This document shows, in pieces, positions 1-5,927 of a stretch of 5,927 nt of DNA (its first letter is position 1; each line of letters starts with the position of its first letter). Source of the stretch: an uncultured Ruaniaceae bacterium (GTDB lineage: Bacteria > Actinomycetota > Actinomycetes > Actinomycetales > Beutenbergiaceae). The DNA lies in the NCBI GenBank assembly GCA_947251855.1, contig CAMXUZ010000199.1, forward strand, positions 1 through 5,927, in the 5' to 3' direction. The notes under the pieces were generated by a model. The model made no database searches. It was given only the letters and a program-made list of their open reading frames with translations, and was not told the DNA's origin. Made by a program: the position numbers and the translations under genes.

Positions 1-854
1 GGGAGTTGTTCCGCGCTGCGCACCGAGGCGAGCGGGGCGGTCGTGTTCTCCTGACCGCGCAGCCAGGCGATCGCCACCGACCCCGGTTGCACGCCGTGCC
101 CGGCGGCGACGTCGTCGAGCACTGCGAGGAGTTCCAGGTTGCGCGGGTCCTCGAGGTATTTCCTCGCCCCACCCGCTCGCGGGGAATCACCCGCCCCCGC
201 CGCGTGATCCGCGCGGTACTTGCCGGTGAGGAAGCCCGCGGCGAGGGCCGCGAAGGGCTGCTCGACGATACCGAGCTCGGCGAGGGTGGGGAGCACCTCA
301 GTTTCTAGCCCGCGCTCGACGAGGGAGTAACGATCCTGGGAGATGGTGAAACCTCGGGAGAACTCCGAACGCGCGACCACCGAGGCCGAACGGATGCGTT
401 CGGGGGTGAACATCGAGGCCCCGATCTCGCGGATCTTGCCCGCCTGCACGAGCTCCTCGAAAGCGCCCAGGTACTCCGCCTGCCCCACGTCGGGATCATC
501 CCGGTGAGCGAAATACAGGTCGACGTAGTCGGTGCCGAGGCGCCGCAGGGAGTCGTCGATCGCCGCGCGGATGTTCTCGGGTGCGAGCCCGGGGCGCTGC
601 GGGTGGGAGCACACCTTGGTGGCGATGACGAGGTGGTCTCGCTTGCCGCGGCGCCGCAGCCACTCACCGATGATCTCCTCCGATTCCCCGCCGGTATTTC
701 CCGGATGCCAGGCGGAATAGGAATCCGCGGTGTCGATCGCGAACCCACCTGCGGCCGTGAACCGGTCGAGAAGGTCGAAAGAGGTGTCGGCATCGGCGGT
801 CCATCCGAATACGTTGCCTCCGAAGATGAGCGGGCCGAAGTCGAGGGGAGACAT
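1..854 (-). CDS. Aldo/keto reductase, YajO-like; C-terminus off the left edge
   Basis: Probable NADPH-dependent cytosolic oxidoreductase that reduces aldehydes or ketones; the physiological substrate cannot be told from sequence. The open frame runs from ATG at 854 to the window edge (284 complete codons, no stop), so perhaps the last 30-50 residues are missing. The family's catalytic tetrad is present: Asp41 and Tyr46 in IDTADSY, Lys80 in VIATKV, and His117 in DLYFAHRDDP. The W-x-PGNTGGESEEIIG stretch (about 49-63) and QDRYSLVERG (about 190-200) are typical of the YajO-like branch of the TIM-barrel AKR superfamily. The start is supported by AAAGGA four bases upstream, and no earlier start fits. 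It is transcribed divergently from the lipoprotein gene across a 61-bp gap. The family call is firm; substrate and role are unknown. Confidence 0.93.
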   Translation of the reverse strand, partial: MSPLDFGPLIFGGNVFGWTADADTSFDLLDRFTAAGGFAIDTADSYSAWHPGNTGGESEEIIGEWLRRRGKRDHLVIATKVCSHPQRPGLAPENIRAAIDDSLRRLGTDYVDLYFAHRDDPDVGQAEYLGAFEELVQAGKIREIGASMFTPERIRSASVVARSEFSRGFTISQDRYSLVERGLETEVLPTLAELGIVEQPFAALAAGFLTGKYRADHAAGAGDSPRAGGARKYLEDPRNLELLAVLDDVAAGHGVQPGSVAIAWLRGQENTTAPLASVRSAEQL

Positions 855-915
855 GGATTCCTTTCACTGATTGGTCTTCTAGTAGTGTAGAGAGTTCCTC
901 AAGATCGGAAGGACA
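855..915. promoter_or_regulatory. Divergent promoter region between the reductase and the lipoprotein gene
   Basis: This 61-bp gap separates two genes pointing away from each other, so it should hold both promoters. On the minus strand, TACACT (889-884) is a fair -10 hexamer for the reductase and would give a leader of roughly 20-25 bases containing AAAGGA (864-859). On the plus strand the best -10-like hexamer is TAGTGT (883-888), overlapping the former, with GGAAGGA (907-913) as ribosome binding site for the ATG at 916. I see no good -35 box on either strand at normal spacing. The overlap of the two -10 candidates would make the promoters mutually exclusive, but this is inference. Confidence 0.35.
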
Positions 916-1230
916 ATGCAAAGGATTCTCAAAGCCGGGGTCGGGCTCGCCGCCGCTGGCGCGCTCGGTTCGTGTACATTCTCCGCGAACTCTGCGCACG
1001 TTCCTGCCGCGGATGTGGCCGAGCAGGTTGAGGATCAGGTGGAACAACAGTTCGGGATGCGACCGGAGGTGACCTGTCCCACCGACCTCCCCGCGGAGGT
1101 GGATGCCGAGATCGAATGCGAACTCCACGACGGGGATGAGGTGCACCCCGTGGAGATCACCGTGACGGAGGTTGATGGCTCGGATGCGAGTTTCAACATT
1201 CACATCCCCGGCCCCGCGGAAAATGAGTAG
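916..1230 (+). CDS. Small exported lipoprotein with a DUF4333-like domain
   Basis: A 104-residue protein of unknown function, predicted to be exported and lipid-anchored on the outer face of the membrane. The N-terminus has R3 and K6, a short Ala/Gly/Leu-rich hydrophobic core, then the lipobox LGSC with Cys20 as the likely lipidated residue. The mature part begins with a charged helix-like stretch (about 31-46), then two cysteines (Cys54 in VTCP, Cys68 in IECEL) that probably form a disulphide, then a beta-rich HPVEITVTEVDGSDASFNI tail. The CP...L.....C arrangement and the ending match the DUF4333 family, common in actinobacterial lipoproteins. The mature protein is strongly acidic. The ATG at 916 follows GGAAGGA closely. 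It lies 37 bp before the efflux pump gene, but that gene has its own promoter candidate, so a shared role is not established. Confidence 0.85.
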   Translation: MQRILKAGVGLAAAGALGSCTFSANSAHVPAADVAEQVEDQVEQQFGMRPEVTCPTDLPAEVDAEIECELHDGDEVHPVEITVTEVDGSDASFNIHIPGPAENE

Positions 1231-1254
1231 CTAGCAAATACGCATCGGGTTGCC

Positions 1255-1260
1255 TACGCT
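1255..1260 (+). promoter_or_regulatory. Candidate -10 hexamer for a leaderless MFS transcript
   Basis: TACGCT fits the actinobacterial TAnnnT -10 pattern and ends seven bases before the GTG start at 1268, which would put the transcription start on the first base of the codon. No Shine-Dalgarno sequence lies in front of that GTG. The -35 region is weak: TAGCAA at 1232-1237, 17 bases upstream, matches TTGACA at three positions. Leaderless mRNAs are common in actinobacteria; the assignment here is inferred from spacing. Confidence 0.45.
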
Positions 1261-1267
1261 GTATTGA

Positions 1268-2728
1268 GTGTCGACGCCCGATTCCACGTATGTTCCCGAT
1301 CCTCGGCGTTGGCGAATTCTCGCGGTCCTGACGGCGGCCTTATTCATGTCCCTCATCGGGGTGAGTATCGTCAACGTCGCGTTGCCCTCCATTCAAGCGG
1401 GGCTGGATGCGACGGAATCGCAACTGCAATGGGTCCTCTCCGGTTACGCCCTCACCTTCGGGATCGGGCTCGTCGCAGCCGGTCGGGCGGGCGATGTCTA
1501 CGGGCGGGGCCCGCTGTTCATCGCCGGGGTGTCGATTTTTACGATCGCCTCGATCGCGAGCGGGTTCGCCCAGGACGCGCTCACGCTCAACATCTCCCGC
1601 GCTGTTCAAGGCATCGGCTCCGGGCTCCTCAACCCCCAGGGGGTGGGAGCGATCCAACAGTATTTCCGTGGAGCCGAGCGAGCGCGCGCCTTCGGGATCT
1701 TCGGCGCGGCCGTCGGTGTTTCGGTCGCGATCGGTCCCGTGCTGGGCGGGTTCATCATCGACGCGTTCGGCACCGCTGATGGATGGCGCTGGACATTCCT
1801 CGTCAACGTACCGGTGGGGATCGCGACGATCGCACTCGCCTTCCTGTGGTTCCCGAAGCCGATGCTCAACAAGAACCGGGACCTCGACCCCTCCATCCCG
1901 GCCCAGAGCAAGGATCTCGATCCGATCGGTGCGATCCTGCTCGGCCTCGCCGTGTTGGCCCTGCTGCTTCCCTTCATGGAGAGCAGCGCACACTCCGGTG
2001 TGTGGCTCACCATTCCCGCCGGGATCGGTCTCGTGGGGCTATGGCTGTGGTGGGAGCAACGGCAGAAGCGCCGGGGCCGCTCCCCCATGGTCGATCTCGC
2101 GATCTTCCGCACCCCGAGTTTCGCCAATGGCGCGTTGCTCATCACGTTGTACTTCATGGGGATGACGAGTATCTGGGTGCTCGTCGCGATGTACATGCAG
2201 GACGGGCTCGGGCATACCGCGCTCGCCTCCGGGCTCGTCGGGCTCCCCAGCGCCGTCGCCTCCACCTTCGCCGCACTTTGGGGCGGGCGTAACGTTCCCA
2301 CCTTCGGCCGAATCGTCGTCATCGGCGGAATGTATTCGGCGCTGCTGGGGATCGCCTCGAGCGCACTCGTGGTGTGGTTGCGCTCCGGTGGCCACGTGAG
2401 CGAATGGTGGCTGCTGCTCACCCTCACGTTCATCGGGATCGGGCAGGGCACGGTGATCAGCCCGAACCAGGCCCTCACCCTCGCCGATGTGCCGCTTCAG
2501 TACGCGGGTTCCTCCGGCGGGATCATGCAGACGGGGCAGCGGATCGGCACCTCCGTGGGGATCGCCCTCATCACCGCGCTCGCGTTCGCGGTGCTCGCCC
2601 GCAGCGACTGGACAAGCGCGTTCCTCACCGGTTTCGCGGGCGTGTTCACGATCATCCTCCTCTCCCTGGGCGTGGCGTACAAGGACTTGTGGCAACGCAA
2701 GAAAGGGGTCGCCACCGAAACTCCGTAG
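1268..2728 (+). CDS. MFS transporter, DHA2 family (EmrB/QacA-like drug:H+ antiporter)
   Basis: A 486-residue integral membrane protein, probably a proton-coupled exporter of toxic compounds with the 14 helices usual for DHA2; the substrate is not predictable. Seen in order: TM1 with SIVNVALP (33-40); the Q-W-V-L-x2-Y motif (54-60); motif A as G72-x2-G-D-x2-G-R80 in the loop after TM2; motif B with R111 and Q114-G115; antiporter motif C, GPVLGG (156-161); a polar loop with KNRDLDPS before TM7; and late in the protein the family's SPNQALTLADVP...GSSGGIMQTGQRIGTSVG block. Start: an in-frame TGA directly precedes GTG 1268, and the next Met (27) is inside TM1, so GTG is the only sensible start. 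The acidic residue usual in TM1 of DHA2 pumps (D-x-T/S-I-V-N) is Gly31 here. The next gene starts 17 bp downstream. Confidence 0.93.
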   Translation: MSTPDSTYVPDPRRWRILAVLTAALFMSLIGVSIVNVALPSIQAGLDATESQLQWVLSGYALTFGIGLVAAGRAGDVYGRGPLFIAGVSIFTIASIASGFAQDALTLNISRAVQGIGSGLLNPQGVGAIQQYFRGAERARAFGIFGAAVGVSVAIGPVLGGFIIDAFGTADGWRWTFLVNVPVGIATIALAFLWFPKPMLNKNRDLDPSIPAQSKDLDPIGAILLGLAVLALLLPFMESSAHSGVWLTIPAGIGLVGLWLWWEQRQKRRGRSPMVDLAIFRTPSFANGALLITLYFMGMTSIWVLVAMYMQDGLGHTALASGLVGLPSAVASTFAALWGGRNVPTFGRIVVIGGMYSALLGIASSALVVWLRSGGHVSEWWLLLTLTFIGIGQGTVISPNQALTLADVPLQYAGSSGGIMQTGQRIGTSVGIALITALAFAVLARSDWTSAFLTGFAGVFTIILLSLGVAYKDLWQRKKGVATETP

Positions 2729-2733
2729 CGCGA

Positions 2734-2739
2734 TACAGT
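2734..2739 (+). promoter_or_regulatory. Candidate -10 hexamer for a leaderless HEPN-CBS transcript
   Basis: TACAGT lies in the 17-bp gap after the MFS stop codon and ends six bases before the ATG at 2746, placing the expected start site at or within a base of that A. The AGGCGG that follows touches the ATG with no spacer, so it cannot act as a normal ribosome binding site. The -35 region would fall inside the 3' end of the MFS gene and shows no clear TTGACA-like box. Low expression or read-through from the upstream gene would also fit. Confidence 0.45.
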
Positions 2740-2745
2740 AGGCGG

Positions 2746-3471
2746 ATGGTGGATCGGGCAACGAGGTTCTTGCAGGCGTTCAACCAGATCGAACAGGAGC
2801 TGCGGGGCCGGGTCGAGCGGCGGGAAACCGACCCCAAGCACCTGTCGTTTCCGATGTTGCTCGAGCGTTCCCCGGAGTTGACCGAGCGCCAGGTCGATCG
2901 GTTGCGGAGTTTCGCGGACCTGCGCAACGCGATCGTGCACAACCCGCGCGACATCGACGACGAGGTCATCGCCGACCCCCGGGAGTCCGCCGTGGAATGG
3001 TTGGAGAAGCAGGTCCAGATCATCCTCGACCCACCGCTGGTGAGGCAGGTACTCGCGCTGCGCAAACCCACCGTGCTCCGCTCGAGTGATGACCTCGGGG
3101 AGTTCTTACAGATCGTCCGAGAGAAGGAGTACTCGCAGGTGCCGGTCCAAGACGAGGACGGGGCCCTCCACCTCGTCACGACGAACACCGTCACCCGCTG
3201 GCTCGCCGGGGAGTACATCACGGGCACGGGAGCCGCGATCGAACACGTGGGGCTCACGGAGATCCACCGATTCGCCGAGGACTGCGACGAACTCGTCCTT
3301 CGGCCCCGGAACCTGCAGGCCGCCGAAGCGGTCCGCATCTTCGCCGGCCAGGAGGGGCGCAATGCTCCCGCGGCGATCGTGCTCACCGAGCACGGCAAGA
3401 ACCACCAGACTCCGCTCGGGATCTGTTCCCAATCCGACGTCGCCCGGCTCCTGCGCGCGCTAGCGGTGTAG
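2746..3471 (+). CDS. HEPN-like domain fused to a CBS pair; putative ligand-gated ribonuclease
   Basis: A 241-residue soluble protein; I recognise no named family for the whole. Residues 1-95 look all-helical (helix about 4-25, helices about 36-60, last helix about 79-94) and contain RNAIVHN with Arg60 and His65 spaced R-x4-H. Together with Asn61 this matches the catalytic motif of HEPN ribonucleases. The Tyr two residues after His, seen in HepT-type HEPN toxins, is absent. Residues about 108-155 form CBS1 (YSQVPVQDEDGALHLVTTN) and about 180-240 form CBS2, ending PLGICSQSDVARLL. CBS pairs generally bind adenine nucleotides or related ligands. In CBS2 the T/S-x2-D ribose-binding pattern is S228...D231; in CBS1 the Asp position is Thr148. 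The simplest reading is an RNase or RNA-binding module controlled by a nucleotide, but this is inference. The ATG at 2746 lacks a Shine-Dalgarno. The 3' end overlaps the opposing YqeY remnant by 12 bp. Confidence 0.8.
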   Translation: MVDRATRFLQAFNQIEQELRGRVERRETDPKHLSFPMLLERSPELTERQVDRLRSFADLRNAIVHNPRDIDDEVIADPRESAVEWLEKQVQIILDPPLVRQVLALRKPTVLRSSDDLGEFLQIVREKEYSQVPVQDEDGALHLVTTNTVTRWLAGEYITGTGAAIEHVGLTEIHRFAEDCDELVLRPRNLQAAEAVRIFAGQEGRNAPAAIVLTEHGKNHQTPLGICSQSDVARLLRALAV

Positions 3472-3743
3472 GTAGGCGGATAGGACTTCCAGTTCCCGGG
3501 CTTCGCGCTCAAGAATCTGCGTCAGGTCGGGGCCCGTGAGCTTCCGGCGAGGCCGGTCTCCCGCCCCTGCCCCATCGCCGCGCCGGCGACGTGCGCCCCC
3601 GTCTCGAAGGTGTGCTGGATCGGCACGGCTTCGGCGTTGTCGATCGCCGCGAGGAGGGAGCGGATCGCTCGGACGGCGAGGTGGTTCCGCTCTTTCATCG
3701 CGCGCCGCAGGTCCCGGCGGAGCTGTTCCCTCACGCCGACCAT
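3460..3743 (-). pseudogene. GatB/YqeY-domain protein, frameshifted and internally shortened
   Basis: The YqeY family resembles the tRNA-interacting tail of GatB amidotransferase; its cellular role is poorly known. From ATG 3743 (GGAAAG just upstream) the frame reads REQLRRDLRRAMKERN, RAIRSLLAAIDNAEAVP and a GAHVAGAAMG segment, as expected for the family, then runs to a stop at 3522 after only 73 residues. In the next frame, from about 3558, the family's ending appears: RRKLTGPDLTQILEREA followed directly by RELEVLSAYL and a stop at 3460. Joining the halves needs one extra base near 3550-3560. Even then about 20-25 residues usual between the E-R-E and E-x-x-V-L-x-x-Y-L segments seem missing, giving roughly 93 residues against about 115-150. 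Two lesions argue for real decay; a sequencing error could explain the frameshift but not the deletion. Confidence 0.7.
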
Positions 3744-4029
3744 GAGCTTTCCGATCCGAAAGCACGGGATGCAGTTGGAATGAACGCATGCGCCAAGCCG
3801 ACACTGCCGCCGAGGCGGGTCTCTTGCCCTGGCTCCTGCGTCGGACTGCGGGCTGTGGCACGCGGTCGCTGCACGGGAGGCGCATCCACGTGGTCGCCGC
3901 CCCCCGGCGCGTGGTCTGCCTCGATGAGGAACGCATCGACCCGGGTTGAGGTCATCAACGTAGCGCAGGCACCGTGTGATTGGCACGGCAATTCTGCTCG
4001 CGCCGGCGCCAACCCCGGGGACAGCTCTC
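3744..4029. other. 286-bp stretch between sugC and the YqeY remnant with no convincing gene
   Basis: Three open frames exist but none is convincing. On the plus strand, ATG 3788 gives 53 residues ending at 3949, with a weak GGAA seven bases upstream. On the minus strand, TTG 4012 (or ATG 3955) runs to a stop at 3731, overlapping the YqeY start by 13 bp; its AGGAGAG at the sugC stop is too far from the TTG. A plus-strand frame from 3591 to 4058 runs through the region but lies over the YqeY remnant and sugC. None matches a family I recognise. Small inverted repeats occur (CCGTG/CACGG at 3972-3988, CGCCG/CGGCG at 3895-3909, and the palindromes at 4000-4009 and 4013-4020), but none is followed by a T-tract, so I call no terminator. 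The region should carry the promoter of the YqeY gene; no clear one was found. Confidence 0.5.
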
Positions 4030-5292
4030 CTAGGCTTGCTCCTGCGGCGCTTCGTTGACTTTCCTCTGCGCCCGTTCCAGCGCGCGTTGCCGCAGTTGCC
4101 GAGATTCTTCCTCGATCTCTTGTGCTTTCCCTTCGTCGCGAGTGAGGTTCTCACCAGTCTCGGGGTCGAAGATGTGCATGCTCGCCGGATCGAACCACAA
4201 CTCCGCGGAATCCCCGGGGATCACCTTGGAGAGGGAGTCGAGGGTGACGACGAGCTGGGCGCGCATCCCCTCCCCTTCCAGGTCACGTTCGAGTTCGTCG
4301 AGTTTTTCGCGCACGCCGTCGTGGGTGTCGAAGGGAACGTAGGCATACAGCGCCTCTCCGAGCCATTCGGTGACGTCGATATCGGCGGTGAATTCGATCC
4401 CGCCCTCGGTTTCGGTCGACGTTTCGCGTTCGTGGAACGCATCAGGCCGGAGCCCGACGATCACGAGGTTACGATCCCCGACGGCTGCCGTCAGCCCTTC
4501 GTCGAGGGGGACGTCAACGATCGGCAGGTGCAGCACGCCCTCAGAGATCTCACCGGGGAGGAAGTTCATCGGGGGCGATCCGATGAAACCGGCGACGAAG
4601 AGATTGACCGGTTCGTCGTACAACCCGCGCGGGCTCGCGACCTGCTGCAGCTCTCCCTTGCGGAGCACGGCAACCCGGTCACCGAGGGTCATCGCTTCGG
4701 TTTGATCGTGGGTGACGTACACGGTCGTCGTGCCGAGCCGACGCTGGAGCCGGGCGATCTTGGTGCGCATCTGCCCACGTAGTTTTGCGTCCAGGTTCGA
4801 AAGCGGTTCGTCGAAGAGGAAGGCCCGTGCGTGGCGCACGATGGCCCGGCCCATCGCGGCGCGCTGGCGCTGCCCGCCGGAGAGGTTGCCGGGTTTGCGG
4901 TCGAGGTGCTCATCGAGTTCCAACAAGGAGGAGGCGTCGTGAACCCGCTTCTTGACGTCCTCCTCATCGTGCTCCCCCTTGTTCAGCCGAAGTGGGAAGG
5001 CGATGTTCTCGAACACGGTCAGGTGGGGGTACAGGGCGTAGTTCTGGAACACCATGGCGAGGTTGCGATCGCGTGGGGCGAGGTCGTTGACGGTGTCCCC
5101 GTCGATCTGCAACGTGCCGTCGCTGATGTCCTCCAGGCCGACGATCATCCGCAGGATCGTGGACTTCCCGCAGCCGGAGGGGCCCACGAGGATGACGAAC
5201 TCGCCATCGTCGATCTCCAGATCGACTCCTTTGACGGCGGTGTACCCATCGGGATATGTCTTGACGATGCCTTGGAGGCTGATTGAGGACAC
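4030..5292 (-). CDS. sugC: Sugar ABC importer ATPase, SugC/MsmK (UgpC) type
   Basis: Cytoplasmic ATPase of a CUT1 carbohydrate importer, hydrolysing ATP to power uptake. Visible motifs: Walker A GPSGCGKST (37-45), Q-loop Gln83 in VFQNYALYPH, signature LSGGQRQR (137-144), Walker B FLFDEP (158-163) with catalytic Glu162, D-loop SNLD (165-168) and switch His195 in YVTHDQTEAM. The rest is a MalK-type regulatory/TOBE region starting near GFIGSPPMNFLPG and ending at HIFDPETGE. Similarity to mycobacterial SugC (YPDG-x-TAV near the start, LQRRLGTTTVYVTHDQ) suggests trehalose, but one MsmK-like ATPase can serve several sugar importers. At 420 residues it exceeds the usual 360-395, because of a charged, Glu/Arg/Gln-rich C-terminal tail of about 37 residues. 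The GTG start at 5292 has AAGGAG six bases upstream, overlapping the permease stop, which implies translational coupling. Confidence 0.93.
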   Translation of the reverse strand: MSSISLQGIVKTYPDGYTAVKGVDLEIDDGEFVILVGPSGCGKSTILRMIVGLEDISDGTLQIDGDTVNDLAPRDRNLAMVFQNYALYPHLTVFENIAFPLRLNKGEHDEEDVKKRVHDASSLLELDEHLDRKPGNLSGGQRQRAAMGRAIVRHARAFLFDEPLSNLDAKLRGQMRTKIARLQRRLGTTTVYVTHDQTEAMTLGDRVAVLRKGELQQVASPRGLYDEPVNLFVAGFIGSPPMNFLPGEISEGVLHLPIVDVPLDEGLTAAVGDRNLVIVGLRPDAFHERETSTETEGGIEFTADIDVTEWLGEALYAYVPFDTHDGVREKLDELERDLEGEGMRAQLVVTLDSLSKVIPGDSAELWFDPASMHIFDPETGENLTRDEGKAQEIEEESRQLRQRALERAQRKVNEAPQEQA

Positions 5293-5298
5293 TTCTTA

Positions 5299-5304
5299 CT
5301 CCTT
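5299..5304 (-). promoter_or_regulatory. Shine-Dalgarno of sugC overlapping the permease stop codon
   Basis: On the minus strand the permease stop and the ribosome binding site merge as TAAGGAG (5305-5299), followed by TAAGAA and the GTG start at 5292. The perfect AAGGAG core at six-base spacing fixes GTG 5292 as the start. The overlap suggests that ribosomes finishing the permease re-initiate on the ATPase. Confidence 0.8.
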
Positions 5305-5927
5305 AGCCCTTGACCGCACCTTGGGTGAGGCCCGAGACGATGCGGCGTTGGAAGATGAGGACGACGATGACGATCGGAATGGTGACGACGATCGCGGCAG
5401 CGGAGATCGCCCCCGTAGGTTCCTCGAACTGGGAGGCTCCGGTGAAGAATGACAGCGCGGCGGGTACGGGCCGGGCGGCGGTAGTGGAGGTGAGCGAGAT
5501 GCCGTAGACGAAATCGTTCCATGCGATGAAGAAGGCGATGATCGCCGTCGTGAACACCCCGGGCGCGGCGAGCGGCACGATCGCTTTGCGGAAGGCCTGG
5601 AACGGCGTCGCGCCGGCCACCTGGGCCGCCTGTTCGAGTTCCCACGGGATCTGCCGGAAGAACGCCGTGAGGGTCCAGATCGAGATCGGCAGGGTGAGGG
5701 AGAGGTAGGGGATGATGAGCCCGGCCCAAGTGTCGTACAGGCCGATCATGCGCCACACGTTGAACAACGGGGTGACGATCGAGATGACCGGGAACACCGA
5801 GACCGACAGCGCGGTGGTGAGGATGAGCTTCTTGCCCTTGAAATCGAGCCGGGCGATCGCGTAGGCGCAGAACATCGAGAGGAGGACGGCGACGACCGTG
5901 GAGATGATGGAGATGCCGATGGAGTTG
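5303..5927 (-). CDS. sugB: Sugar ABC importer permease, SugB/MalG type; N-terminus off the right edge
   Basis: Inner-membrane subunit of a CUT1 importer, the partner of the ATPase that follows. 207 residues are in the window. The frame stays open to the edge, and the segment before the Met at 5875 ([19 protein letters not shown]) is a conserved MalG-type helix, so that Met is internal and roughly 60-80 residues are missing. Visible: [12 protein letters not shown] after the first helix, several further hydrophobic helices, and the EAA coupling loop [17 protein letters not shown]...PLAAPG that docks on the ATPase, with Ala at the position that is Asp in the classic EAA-x2-DGA. The ending, [19 protein letters not shown] through [15 protein letters not shown], closely resembles mycobacterial SugB as I recall it, favouring trehalose as substrate. 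The stop is 10 bp before sugC. The second permease and binding protein should lie upstream, beyond the window. Confidence 0.9.
   Translation of the reverse strand, partial: NSIGISIISTVVAVLLSMFCAYAIARLDFKGKKLILTTALSVSVFPVISIVTPLFNVWRMIGLYDTWAGLIIPYLSLTLPISIWTLTAFFRQIPWELEQAAQVAGATPFQAFRKAIVPLAAPGVFTTAIIAFFIAWNDFVYGISLTSTTAARPVPAALSFFTGASQFEEPTGAISAAAIVVTIPIVIVVLIFQRRIVSGLTQGAVKG

Noticed and set aside
1230..1235. GCTAGC palindrome after the lipoprotein stop as an operator or terminator
   Set aside because: Six bases only, expected by chance, with no flanking symmetry.
3550..3570. Programmed -1 frameshift in the YqeY gene
   Set aside because: No classic slippery heptamer or clear downstream structure is visible, and the extra internal shortening is better explained by decay.
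3972..3988. CCGTG/CACGG hairpin as a terminator downstream of sugC
   Set aside because: Only a 5-bp stem with a 7-base loop and no T-tract on either side; about 40 bases past the stop codon.
3731..4012. Minus-strand frame from TTG 4012 (93 residues) that would link sugC and the YqeY gene as an operon
   Set aside because: Rare start codon, the Shine-Dalgarno-like AGGAGAG is about 12 bases away, third-position GC is lower than in the real genes, and no domain is recognisable.
3591..4058. Plus-strand 155-residue open frame
   Set aside because: It crosses the YqeY remnant and the end of sugC on the opposite strand and has low-complexity, shadow-like composition.
5303..5875. ATG at 5875 as the true permease start
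   Set aside because: The frame stays open upstream to the window edge and encodes a conserved MalG-type helix, so this Met is internal.

Overview
The window is GC-rich, with strong G/C preference at third codon positions. The coding content points to an actinomycete (Actinomycetota): a DUF4333-type lipoprotein, a trehalose-importer-like SugB/SugC pair, and two starts that look leaderless. A Micrococcales-like source is my guess from protein flavour only; no marker gene is present to settle it.

Layout, left to right. (1) Positions 1-854, minus strand: an aldo/keto reductase cut by the left edge (C-terminus missing). (2) 855-915: a short divergent promoter region. (3) 916-1230, plus: a small secreted lipoprotein with a DUF4333-like domain. 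(4) 1268-2728, plus: a DHA2-type MFS efflux transporter starting at GTG, probably leaderless. (5) 2746-3471, plus: a 241-residue protein with an apparent HEPN-like N-terminal domain carrying an R-x4-H ribonuclease-type motif, followed by a pair of CBS domains. It also looks leaderless and is the most unusual gene here. (6) 3460-3743, minus: a GatB/YqeY-family gene broken by a frameshift and apparently missing an internal segment. Its 3' end overlaps the end of the HEPN-CBS gene by 12 bp. (7) 3744-4029: a 286-bp stretch with no convincing gene. (8) 4030-5292, minus: a SugC/MsmK-type sugar ABC ATPase. (9) 5303-5927, minus: a SugB/MalG-type permease cut by the right edge.

How the genes work together. 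The permease and ATPase are clearly one operon: there is a 10-bp gap, and the ATPase Shine-Dalgarno overlaps the permease stop codon. They would form part of a CUT1 importer, most likely for trehalose or a related disaccharide; the binding protein and the second permease should lie beyond the right edge. The lipoprotein, efflux pump and HEPN-CBS genes run in the same direction with small gaps (37 and 17 bp), but the last two each have their own -10-like hexamer placed exactly for leaderless transcription. They may therefore be separate transcription units. The aldo/keto reductase is divergent and independent. No RNA gene, CRISPR array, insertion sequence or convincing terminator was seen.
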